Origin: Mesoaciditoga sp.
GTDB taxonomy: Bacteria > Thermotogota > Thermotogae > Mesoaciditogales > Mesoaciditogaceae
Reading direction: 5' to 3'
DNA: 47,810 nt
Assembly (NCBI GenBank): GCA_015491995.1
Contig: WGFY01000055.1
Span: forward strand, 1 to 47,810
The notes under the pieces were generated by a model. It worked only from the letters and a program-made list of their open reading frames with translations, did no database searches and was not told the origin of the DNA. A program made the position numbers and the translations under genes. The stretch's first letter is position 1, and each line of letters begins with the position of its first letter. Shown here one piece after another: positions 32,423 to 39,687 of the stretch.

Positions 32423-33667
32423 TCAGGTGTTATTAATTTTCTTGATCTTCACAAAGAATGATACGATCAACATGATACCTCCAAAAATGGTGAGTGCTAA
32501 ACCCACTCCGAACCTATCTGCAAGCGCTCCGAGTATTGGTGCTGAGAGGGCCATGGTCGTGGTAGTAACTTGGGATTCAACGGACAAACCAGATGCCATT
32601 GTCTTGTGTGAAATCATATCGCTTATAATGGACACGTTCATTGGCTTTCTGAAATTTTCAAGTACGTATATCACTAAAAAAAATGCTATTGAAAGCAATT
32701 GAATGTGATAACGTGTCGATATACCGGCGATGCTTAAAAACACCGCTCCGATGATGTAAGTTACGTTGATAGCAGTTGGAAGATTCTTAAACCGTTTGCT
32801 TATTTTCGATGCATATCTTGAGGCAAAACTCGTTAGAAGGTAAATTATAAAATAAACGATTCCAACGATCAGTGATGTTCTTTTTTGTGAACTCATCACC
32901 ACGAATATCGGCAAAGAGAGTGCAAACATTTTCAAAATGGGTTGCAAATACTCTTTAGTGACCTTAAAAAACGAAGAAAACGTGGAACTGTTCAATATCG
33001 CTGTCATCGCCTTGAAGTCCGTGAAAATCCCAATAAAATTTTTAAGAGTCGATCTCATTTGTTTCAAAATGGTCCCTTTTTGCACTTTGGCAAGCTCGCC
33101 ATCCAATTCCTTTGGATAAGTGGACAAGTTGATCAAGTCCAAAAGATATGGGACCGTGGAAGCTATGAATATGTAGCGATAACTTCCGGAGTAAAAAACC
33201 AATCCAGCGGCTATAAGGGAACTTATAGCAGAACCCATTTGTGAAGCTGAGCGTGTATGGCCGTAATATTCCACCTTTACGTCTTCCATTTTATTTATTC
33301 TGAGGTATTCTAATATGAGAGCTTTGTGAGTTCCAGATCTGAAAGCGTCGCCAAACGCAAAAAGCACCATTGCAAGTGCGTAAAAGTAATAACCACGTAA
33401 AAGATAAAAAAACACAAATGACGTTATGTAGGATATGAAAGCCATTATCATGGATTTTCTTCGTCCAAAGGCATCTGCATATATTCCTGTCGGAATTTCA
33501 AGAAAGTTCGTTGAAAGATCTCTGATCGCGTAAAGCGTACCTATGGCAAGAAACGATAGACCCATTTCCCTGAAAAACAAAATCATAAAAGGATCGAAAA
33601 AACGTAAATTTTTCAGAAATCCATACAGGGAGAATTTGTAAAACATCTTATCTCTTTTAAAGCTCAA
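32423..33667 (-). CDS. Major facilitator superfamily transporter
   Basis: About 414 residues from TTG 33667 (AAGGTG upstream; a GTG at 33676 overlaps that site and an ATG at 33646 is another option). Around 12 hydrophobic helices. The MFS loop motif between helices 2 and 3 reads GIYADAFGRRKSMIM and its second-half relative is GALADRFGVGL. N-terminal features (FDPFMILFFREMGLSFLAIGTLYAIRDLSTNFLEIPTG) resemble the MFS group often annotated as drug or metabolite efflux. Substrate unknown. It is monocistronic and divergent from the AI-2E-family gene; the two promoters overlap at 33735-33765. Confidence 0.85.
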   Translation of the reverse strand: MSFKRDKMFYKFSLYGFLKNLRFFDPFMILFFREMGLSFLAIGTLYAIRDLSTNFLEIPTGIYADAFGRRKSMIMAFISYITSFVFFYLLRGYYFYALAMVLFAFGDAFRSGTHKALILEYLRINKMEDVKVEYYGHTRSASQMGSAISSLIAAGLVFYSGSYRYIFIASTVPYLLDLINLSTYPKELDGELAKVQKGTILKQMRSTLKNFIGIFTDFKAMTAILNSSTFSSFFKVTKEYLQPILKMFALSLPIFVVMSSQKRTSLIVGIVYFIIYLLTSFASRYASKISKRFKNLPTAINVTYIIGAVFLSIAGISTRYHIQLLSIAFFLVIYVLENFRKPMNVSIISDMISHKTMASGLSVESQVTTTTMALSAPILGALADRFGVGLALTIFGGIMLIVSFFVKIKKINNT

Positions 33668-33734
33668 TGCTCCCACCTTTTCGTCATGTATTTTCTACCA
33701 AATGTGCCAAATTCAACGAATGCTGAGTGAGTAT

Positions 33735-33743
33735 ATTTTAACA
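33735..33743 (-). promoter_or_regulatory. Extended -10 promoter of the MFS gene
   Basis: The minus strand reads TGTTAAAAT (33743-33735), an extended -10 without a clear -35. The predicted start is near 33728. It overlaps the -35 region of the divergent promoter, so the two may compete for polymerase. Confidence 0.45.
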
Positions 33744-33765
33744 CTTCATTCAAGAATGGTATAAT
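33737..33765 (+). promoter_or_regulatory. Promoter of the AI-2E-family transporter gene
   Basis: TTTAAC (33737-33742), a 17-base spacer ending in TGG, and TATAAT (33760-33765). The TGGTATAAT extended -10 is identical to that before the ABC-F gene at 37813-37821. Confidence 0.65.
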
Positions 33766-33801
33766 CTTTCAAAGAGTTTAAAAAGCGAAGGGCGGTTGAA
33801 G

Positions 33802-34821
33802 ATGCGTCTTAGTTTAGAAAAGAGAACGACGCTCATGGTTTTCATTTACCTGATCGTTTTTTTGATGACGGGAGGGATTTTGCCACGGGTTTTCGATGTT
33901 ATCGTGGTTTCTTTTTTTGTGGCTTTGATGCTGGAGCCCGTTTCCAACTGGATCTACCTCAAAACCAATAAAAAATCCCTTTCCATAACCCTTTCTTTGA
34001 TCCTATTTTACGGATTTGTGAGCCTTGTTATAAGTTTTTTGGTGCCAGTTATATACGATGAGGGAAGGTATTTCATAGATTTCGTTCAGAGATTTTTTTC
34101 CAATGAAGAGTGGAAAAATTTTTCGTATTTCAAAAATTATCCGGATATTAAAAGTTTTGCCGAGCACGCTATGAATTACGCTACTCCAAATTTGACTAAA
34201 TGGATGTCCCAAACACTCGCGAAGTTTGCTCTTGGTGTGCCTTCCATGTTAACAGTTGTCTTTTTTTCTATTTTGGGATCTATCTATGTCTCTTATGGTC
34301 TTGAAAAATTCAAAAAAATTGCGCCGACTTACTTTTTTCCAATGAGCTCATCACGAATGGTCAAAATATTTTTAAAAAGATCTTACCATCATATGCAGAA
34401 TTACATAGTTGGTGTGACTATTGCAGCCATTTTTACCGCACTTTCAATGGGAATGTTTTTGACGATAGTTGGAACAAAATACACGCTTCTTCTTGGAACA
34501 TGGGTTTTCATAACGAATTACATTCCAATAGTTGGCGTTTTCCTTGAAATAATTCCCCTTGCCCTTGCCACGTTGATGAAAGGAACAGCGATGTTCATAT
34601 GGTTTTGGATAGTGCTAATAGCCGTTCATTCGACAGCATTCATCATATTTGTCAAAGCAGTTCAAAGCAAATCAAAACTGAATCCTTTCTGGATGATACT
34701 GGCTATAATAGTTTTCACACAGATTTTTGGACCCATAGGGGCTTTTATGGCCGTTCCTCTTATGATAGTGCTAAAGGATTATTGGGACGTTTTTATCGTC
34801 CCATATTTGAAAACTTCCTGA
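33802..34821 (+). CDS. AI-2E/PerM family membrane transporter
   Basis: 339 residues from ATG 33802, behind AAGGGCGG. About seven to eight membrane helices. Typical PerM/AI-2E stretches are VIVVSFFVALMLEPVSNWI at the start, HHMQNYIVGVTIAAIFTALSMGMFLTIVGTKYTLLLGTWVFITNYIPIVGVFLEIIPLALATLMKG in the core, and IFGPIGAFMAVPLMIVLKDYWD at the end. Family members include autoinducer-2 exporters and Na+/H+ antiporters, so function is open. The 3' end overlaps the convergent membrane-protein gene by 29 bases. Confidence 0.88.
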   Translation: MRLSLEKRTTLMVFIYLIVFLMTGGILPRVFDVIVVSFFVALMLEPVSNWIYLKTNKKSLSITLSLILFYGFVSLVISFLVPVIYDEGRYFIDFVQRFFSNEEWKNFSYFKNYPDIKSFAEHAMNYATPNLTKWMSQTLAKFALGVPSMLTVVFFSILGSIYVSYGLEKFKKIAPTYFFPMSSSRMVKIFLKRSYHHMQNYIVGVTIAAIFTALSMGMFLTIVGTKYTLLLGTWVFITNYIPIVGVFLEIIPLALATLMKGTAMFIWFWIVLIAVHSTAFIIFVKAVQSKSKLNPFWMILAIIVFTQIFGPIGAFMAVPLMIVLKDYWDVFIVPYLKTS

Positions 34822-35305
34822 TGAATTTTTTATACCACAAAATCGCATATTCTACCATTCTTTCATATAGGAGTAAAGCTACCACACTAAGGGCTAAAGT
34901 TGCAATTTCGAAATAGCTTTCTTCTATTTTCATTAGGAATTTCAACAGCAAGTAAAATACGATTGAAAGTGCTACGAGGATCAACCATCTAATCCCTATT
35001 TGTAAAAATTTTCTTCCCGGAACAAATTGCCTTATCAAAGTGTAAGGACCAAAAAGAATGGCGAATCCAATCACCGAAGGCCTGAGTCCAAAGAAAGCAA
35101 ATGCCAAGAACAAGATGGTGAAATAGGATGTAAAGGCTGTTTTCAAACCGAATTGATCCATAACAAATGCCAGGGGCAAAGAGGAAAGCATAAGAAAAAA
35201 CATATCGTCTCCAAAAGATACGGACAAGATCAAGAGCAAAACAGAAAAAGCGGAGTACATTGCTCCAAAGGCTATAGGACGCGTTTTCAACTTTTCAGCA
35301 TCCAC
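34793..35305 (-). CDS. Polytopic membrane protein of the J-protein/DUF5685 cluster
   Basis: About 170 residues (GTG 35305; TTG 35290 is an alternative because the GGGAGG ribosome site overlaps the GTG). Five hydrophobic segments are visible, for example [41 protein letters not shown] and [22 protein letters not shown] recognise no family. The start lies inside the end of the J-protein gene, so translation is coupled to it. It is the last gene of the four-gene minus-strand cluster and its end overlaps the convergent AI-2E-type gene. It might anchor the J-protein at the membrane, which is inference. Confidence 0.7.
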   Translation of the reverse strand: MDAEKLKTRPIAFGAMYSAFSVLLLILSVSFGDDMFFLMLSSLPLAFVMDQFGLKTAFTSYFTILFLAFAFFGLRPSVIGFAILFGPYTLIRQFVPGRKFLQIGIRWLILVALSIVFYLLLKFLMKIEESYFEIATLALSVVALLLYERMVEYAILWYKKFIRKFSNMGR

Positions 35306-35882
35306 CTCCCAAGCAATTACAACACAGATCAGTGCAAATCAACGCTGTGCAGCAATTCAAGCAAGCCGCACCATCGTTCATTTGACCGCCGGTGTATATT
35401 GGGCCTTGTCTTCTTGATGTTTTTCGAATGGTTTCATACGCTTGGGCGTATTCGGTATTATCGGGACGTGCGTCATGAGCTCGCTTTATATATTCGTAAG
35501 CTTTATCATACCATCCGCGCTGAGCGTATATTATTCCGTTCAAGAAATACCAATCGGGATTGGTTTTGTCTGAAATTTTAATCAAAAGATCTTCGGCTCC
35601 GTAAAGATCACCCGACTGCATTTTCTGTCTTACTTGGGCGTAAATGCCATCATCATCCGTAGAATATGTAGACGTGGAGGATGTATCACCATCATCATGG
35701 TTTAAAAGGTACGTGTAAGCTTCGTTTATTTCTTTCATCTTTTCCTCTGCAAGTTTGAGCATATCCGAATTTGATTGGAACTTATCAGGATGATAGCGTT
35801 TTACAAGTTCTCTGTAAGCTTTTCGGATATCATCTTTGCTTGCGCCCTTCGTAACTCCAAGGACTTCGTAAGGATCTTTCAA
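35295..35882 (-). CDS. J-domain protein with TPR-like repeat and C-terminal cysteine string
   Basis: 195 residues from TTG 35882 (AAGGAG 9 bases upstream). Residues 1-62 are a J domain: [33 protein letters not shown], with the HPD motif at 31-33 that stimulates DnaK. A Ser/Thr/Asp-rich linker (about 63-80) leads to a TPR-like helical part ([13 protein letters not shown]...[34 protein letters not shown]). The last 22 residues hold eight cysteines (C-x2-CC-x4-C-x3-CC-x-C-x4-C). The zinc-finger core of classic DnaJ is absent. The tail could bind metal, form disulfides or be lipid-modified. It follows the DUF5685-like gene after 4 bases. Confidence 0.88.
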   Translation of the reverse strand: MKDPYEVLGVTKGASKDDIRKAYRELVKRYHPDKFQSNSDMLKLAEEKMKEINEAYTYLLNHDDGDTSSTSTYSTDDDGIYAQVRQKMQSGDLYGAEDLLIKISDKTNPDWYFLNGIIYAQRGWYDKAYEYIKRAHDARPDNTEYAQAYETIRKTSRRQGPIYTGGQMNDGAACLNCCTALICTDLCCNCLGGGC

Positions 35883-35886
35883 CTTT

Positions 35887-36744
35887 TTACGCTCCTTTCT
35901 TTTGTTCGATGTTTAAAATTGCCGACGTAACTTTGGGTATCCCGTAGAATATCACGTTTTCTATGAGCGTGGAGTTTCTTATTATTTTTCCTTCTAATTT
36001 AGAGAACTCCTCTTGCATTCTTTGAAGGAGAAAGCGTATGGACGACTCCTCATTTTTTTTAACAAAGTCAATCAATTCCAAAAAATCGTCTTGAGAAAAG
36101 TGGATTTTGTACTTCGAGACATAAGGGTTGTAAGAAGATTTTTTTGCGTCTTCTTTCATGTCATCAAGTGCATCGATTAGATAAACCCAACGTCCTATAA
36201 GATGGAGCAGTAGCGCCGTTTCATTGGGAAATTTTGCCCATTTCACCATCGAGCTTAAAGCTTCTCCAAAGGCATCGGCAATCTCATTGGGATCTGAAGA
36301 ACGGGTGATCTCCAAAAAAACCATCTTGTCTATCTTGGGTTTAACAATTTTTATCAAAGACCTATCGGCTTTTCGAAAAAGTGGCGCGATCAAAAAAATG
36401 AAAAAACGTTTCATCATTCTCGAATCTCGCTCTAAGTCTTCCGTCTTCAAACGTGTTCCTAGCTGCGAAATCTCGACTCCAAATTCAACAGCAGGATTGC
36501 GCACCACCACATCTTTTTTTTGAAAAGGTGGAAGTGGGCATCTGGATTTTCCGAATTTCGGCTTATCATTTGAAAATGAATCGAAAAGAATTGCCATGAA
36601 CGTGGCGTCATAGCTCAAAAATAATCTAGACAAAGGCCCATATTTGCTTGACAAAGATGTACAGATACCACAGTAATATGCTCTGTACACTTTCAGCTCT
36701 TTTCCCTTCAGTTCATCCACATCAGGACGAACGTATCCCGTCAA
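35887..36744 (-). CDS. DUF5685-like family protein
   Basis: 285 residues from TTG 36744. The N-terminus [34 protein letters not shown] matches what I recall of DUF5685 proteins, which often stand beside J-domain proteins in Firmicutes. Cys25 and Cys28 (CGIC) and Cys69 could form a metal or redox site. The mainly helical chain carries [18 protein letters not shown] at 190-207, similar in pattern to the second aspartate motif of squalene/phytoene synthases (D-x-x-E/D-D ... R-x-Y-x-P), although the family's Gln, Arg and first DDxxD are not evident. No function is established. It lies between the thioredoxin-like and J-protein genes. Confidence 0.78.
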   Translation of the reverse strand: MTGYVRPDVDELKGKELKVYRAYYCGICTSLSSKYGPLSRLFLSYDATFMAILFDSFSNDKPKFGKSRCPLPPFQKKDVVVRNPAVEFGVEISQLGTRLKTEDLERDSRMMKRFFIFLIAPLFRKADRSLIKIVKPKIDKMVFLEITRSSDPNEIADAFGEALSSMVKWAKFPNETALLLHLIGRWVYLIDALDDMKEDAKKSSYNPYVSKYKIHFSQDDFLELIDFVKKNEESSIRFLLQRMQEEFSKLEGKIIRNSTLIENVIFYGIPKVTSAILNIEQKKGA

Positions 36745-36751
36745 GTGTTGA

Positions 36752-37450
36752 TCATCTCACGGTGAAAATGTTGTAGAAACCAGCTTTTTTCATTTTTTGA
36801 GAAGTGGAAGTGGCGTTGCTTCCGCTCAAAATGTACTTCATGTATGGATCATGCGCATTCGAGAGCGTTTTCAATTGAACACTCATCGGATCGTGAAGTG
36901 CTATGTATTTCGCTTCCATTTGAGAAAGGGTAACGATTGTTGATGTACCCATGAAAGTGTCTTTGGTTTTCAAGTATTCTTTAAAATTCACCTTCTTGAC
37001 GTATTTTTTTTCTGCTATGTACCTCAATACCATGCTAAAGTTGCTTGGGGCAATGTATCCCGGAATATAAGTTATTGGTTTTCCGTTAGGGTCGAAGAAG
37101 AATATCGTCGGTGTCCCACGAACCCCAAAGCCTCCAAAAAGCTCTTTATAGGTGTAGGTTTTCCCTTCGAATGCGGCGCTTTCGCTTGTCGGAAAGATCT
37201 CACCTATGATGAAGTTGTTCGCAAGTATTTTTTGGACGGTTTTGTCAACAAGAGTTTCAGCTTTGAGTTTTTTGCAGTAAAAACAATTCGGATCCGAAAA
37301 AACCACTATGGCATCTTTTTGCTCGTATTTGGCCAGCGTCAAAACGGTGTTAAAATTCTTGAGTAATATCTTTTCCAATGGATAAGAAAATGCGTACGAA
37401 ATCATCATAGAGCTGATTATCAAAAATAAAATCAATGCTCTCTTTTTCAC
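36752..37450 (-). CDS. Exported thioredoxin-fold protein with CFYC motif
   Basis: 232 residues from GTG 37450, 8 bases after GGGAG. A signal peptide (KKRALILFLIISSMMISYAFS) is followed by a thioredoxin-like domain (DAIVVFSDPNCFYCKKLKAETL, Cys56 and Cys59) and the cis-proline loop RGTPTIFFFDPNGKPI. It resembles the thioredoxin_2/SoxW-DsbC-like group, which reduces or isomerises disulfides outside the cytoplasm. The last 80 residues have no clear match. It is the first gene of a cluster ending at 34793 and has its own promoter; the 7-base gap to the DUF5685-like gene supports co-transcription. Confidence 0.85.
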   Translation of the reverse strand: MKKRALILFLIISSMMISYAFSYPLEKILLKNFNTVLTLAKYEQKDAIVVFSDPNCFYCKKLKAETLVDKTVQKILANNFIIGEIFPTSESAAFEGKTYTYKELFGGFGVRGTPTIFFFDPNGKPITYIPGYIAPSNFSMVLRYIAEKKYVKKVNFKEYLKTKDTFMGTSTIVTLSQMEAKYIALHDPMSVQLKTLSNAHDPYMKYILSGSNATSTSQKMKKAGFYNIFTVR

Positions 37451-37497
37451 TTTTTTCACTCCCTTGTCTTTGAATTGCAATACCGATCGATTAAATA

Positions 37498-37506
37498 ATT
37501 ATAACA
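37498..37506 (-). promoter_or_regulatory. Extended -10 promoter of the thioredoxin/DUF5685/J-protein cluster
   Basis: The minus strand reads TGTTATAAT (37506-37498), a perfect TATAAT with TGn. There is no clear -35 at 17 bases. The predicted start is near 37491, about 41 bases before the GTG. It abuts the 5' end of repeat element B. Confidence 0.6.
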
Positions 37507-37522
37507 GATTTTTCAAGGTATT

Positions 37523-37755
37523 ACTCTCCACGTGAAAAACAACGATTTAAACCAGTACGAAAATACAATCTTTGAAAAAGATTTTTATCGCTTCACAAGC
37601 GGCAAGGAAATTTTTTTGAAGCCTGACCCCAGAACTGATAACCATCTGGAGAGCTTATAGGTTATGGCAGGGCTTCGAGAGAGTATAAAAAACGTTCATT
37701 AAGTAAGCTGTTTTACTCTCTGATTAAATTCTTAAACTTGACGCACATTAAGAGT
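37523..37755 (+). mobile_element. MITE-like repeat element, copy B (233 bp)
   Basis: Second copy of the element at 31390-31592, same orientation. Its 3' end ACGCACATTAAGAGT (37741-37755) is identical to copy A; the 5' end ACTCTCCACGTG is a decayed version of the inverted repeat. Conserved hairpins: CGCTT-CAC-AAGCG with U-G closing where A has C-G; ATCTTT-GAA-AAAGAT; and AGAGAGTA (37678-37685) with TACTCTCT (37714-37721). Copy B also has an extra 30-35 base segment closed by GAAGCC...GGCTTC. There is no open frame or transposase. The 377-base gap 37451-37827 holds this element, the divergent promoters and nothing else recognised. Confidence 0.72.
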
Positions 37756-37812
37756 CAAGAGTTAAAATTTTTCACATCTTTCCCAAGGTTTTAGCAGCGC
37801 ATGGTTATACAA

Positions 37813-37821
37813 TGGTATAAT
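37813..37821 (+). promoter_or_regulatory. Extended -10 promoter of the ABC-F operon; probable leaderless start
   Basis: TGGTATAAT at 37813-37821. With a start 7 bases after the hexamer, +1 falls on the A of the ATG at 37828, and no Shine-Dalgarno sequence precedes this ATG. No convincing -35 was found. Confidence 0.62.
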
Positions 37822-37827
37822 TGAGTT

Positions 37828-39687
37828 ATGATTTTGAAATTATCTAATTTGAGCATGAATTTTGGTGATAGGAAGCTGTTTTCAAATGTTAACCTTTTTA
37901 TGGAACGTGGCCGAAAAGTCGTGCTTCTCGGTCCCAATGGTTGTGGAAAAACAACGCTTCTGAAGATCATAACTTCCGAATTGGAACCAAGTGAAGGGCA
38001 CGTGTTATTCTCAGGTCAAAAGATGGGCTTTGTTAAACAGTTTAGATTTACAAAAGATCGCACTCTTTACGAAGAAGGGCTTTCTGCTTTTAAAGATGCT
38101 TTAAACGCTTACGATAGAGCGATGAAGGGAGCCATATCTTCTGATATCGATTCTTATGATACTTTCCTTAGAAAAGCGGAGTCATTGGGAATTTACTCGG
38201 TAGAGAAAAAAGTTAGAAGGATGCTTAAAGGTGTTGGTTTTTCGCAGAATGATTTTGAAAGAAGGCTTTCCACCCTTAGTGCAGGTGAGATCACAAAACT
38301 TCAACTTGCAAAGATACTTTCGGCTGAACCTGATCTGTTGGTTCTTGATGAACCAGGGAACTATTTGGATGTGTATGGGATTCTCTTTTTGCAGGACACT
38401 CTACTTTCCATTCGAAGCATGGTTTTGATCGCAACTCATGATAGAAATCTCATGGAAAAAATCCCAGATGAAATATGGGATATGGATTTTGGGACGGTAA
38501 AATCTTACAAAGGGAAATATTCCAGTTTTTTGATACAAAAAGAGAACTATCTTAAAACTATTCAATCAAAAGAAAAAAGTATTTCCAGAGAAATAAATCA
38601 TCTTCATAATGTAGTTGAAAGGTACAGAAAATGGGGAAGGGAGAAAGCTATACGCCAAGCGAAATCAAAAGAAAAGCAACTGTACAGGCTCGTTAAAGCT
38701 AAGGAAAATCAAAAAATTGAAAGAAGGAAAACCTTTACCACGCTTAATTTTGATACATATGGTGTAACAGAAGGTGTCGTTTTGGGAGTTGAAAATTTGA
38801 AAGTCATGATTGATGACAAACACATAGGGGATTTTTCGTTTCAAATCCATAACGGAGAAAAAGTGGTTTTGCTGGGAAAAAACGGCATTGGGAAAACCAC
38901 GCTGTTGAAAGAAATTGTAAAAAAAGGTCCGCAAGTGGAATTTGGGCCAAACACGATCTTCGCTTATGTGGACACAGTTGGTAGCAACAGAACCCCTGAA
39001 ACTCTTATCTCAACCATCTGGAAATTCGTCCAGAATTGGCCCGATTACGAAGTTAGAAGGTATCTCGGTAGATTTGGATTTGAAGGCGATGATGTCTTCA
39101 AAAGCTTGGATTCTTTAAGTGGCGGTGAGTTTGTCAGGTTTGAGATATCCAAAGTGCTGCTTAAAAATCCCAATTTTCTCATTATGGATGAGCCGACAAA
39201 TCATCTGGATGTTTACATGATGGAATCTCTTGAAGAAACCCTTAAAGGGTACACTGGTACAGTTTTCTTCAGCACTCATGACTTGGAATTTGCAAAACAT
39301 GTAGCCAACAGATTTTTTATCCTTGAAAACAAAGAAATCCATTCTTTTAGTGAGTACGATCAAGCGGTTGAATTTTTGGAGAATTCTTTCATTCAAAAGC
39401 ATTCAAGCAAGCACGGTAATAATGTTGGATTTGAGAGGAAAAAAAGTTTAAGAAACAAGCTTAAATCACTGGAAAGAGAATTAAAACGTTATGAATCGCA
39501 ATTTGAAGAACTTGAAAGGGTATACGAAGATCTTGAAGGTGAGATGAATCGTTGGTCAAGAGATCATATGAAACTTACAAACCTTTCAGAAAAGAGAAAA
39601 AAGGTAGAACAAGAAATGGAAAAGATCATTGAAAATATAGATTCTTTAGAATTTGAAAGAAAGAATTTGGAGGAGGAAGTGCGATGA
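37828..39687 (+). CDS. ABC-F family ATPase
   Basis: 619 residues with two ATPase domains and no membrane segments. First domain: Walker A GPNGCGKTTLLKI (about 35-47), signature LSAGEITKLQLAKIL, Walker B LLVLDEPGNYLDV. Second domain: GKNGIGKTTLLKEI, LSGGEFVRFEISKVLL, LIMDEPTNHLDV. The linker between them is long, charged and helical (about 235-310), as in ABC-F proteins that reach the ribosomal P/E site. A coiled coil of about 90 residues (about 530-619) closes the chain, like Uup. Members act in translation elongation, ribosome rescue or antibiotic resistance. It starts a seven-gene run and overlaps hutH by 4 bases (ATGA). Confidence 0.92.
   Translation: MILKLSNLSMNFGDRKLFSNVNLFMERGRKVVLLGPNGCGKTTLLKIITSELEPSEGHVLFSGQKMGFVKQFRFTKDRTLYEEGLSAFKDALNAYDRAMKGAISSDIDSYDTFLRKAESLGIYSVEKKVRRMLKGVGFSQNDFERRLSTLSAGEITKLQLAKILSAEPDLLVLDEPGNYLDVYGILFLQDTLLSIRSMVLIATHDRNLMEKIPDEIWDMDFGTVKSYKGKYSSFLIQKENYLKTIQSKEKSISREINHLHNVVERYRKWGREKAIRQAKSKEKQLYRLVKAKENQKIERRKTFTTLNFDTYGVTEGVVLGVENLKVMIDDKHIGDFSFQIHNGEKVVLLGKNGIGKTTLLKEIVKKGPQVEFGPNTIFAYVDTVGSNRTPETLISTIWKFVQNWPDYEVRRYLGRFGFEGDDVFKSLDSLSGGEFVRFEISKVLLKNPNFLIMDEPTNHLDVYMMESLEETLKGYTGTVFFSTHDLEFAKHVANRFFILENKEIHSFSEYDQAVEFLENSFIQKHSSKHGNNVGFERKKSLRNKLKSLERELKRYESQFEELERVYEDLEGEMNRWSRDHMKLTNLSEKRKKVEQEMEKIIENIDSLEFERKNLEEEVR

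Noticed and set aside
35027-35581. 184-codon open frame on the plus strand
   Set aside because: It lies antisense to the J-protein and membrane-protein genes, has a composition of Lys/Gln/Arg/Ser typical of antisense reading and no ribosome site.
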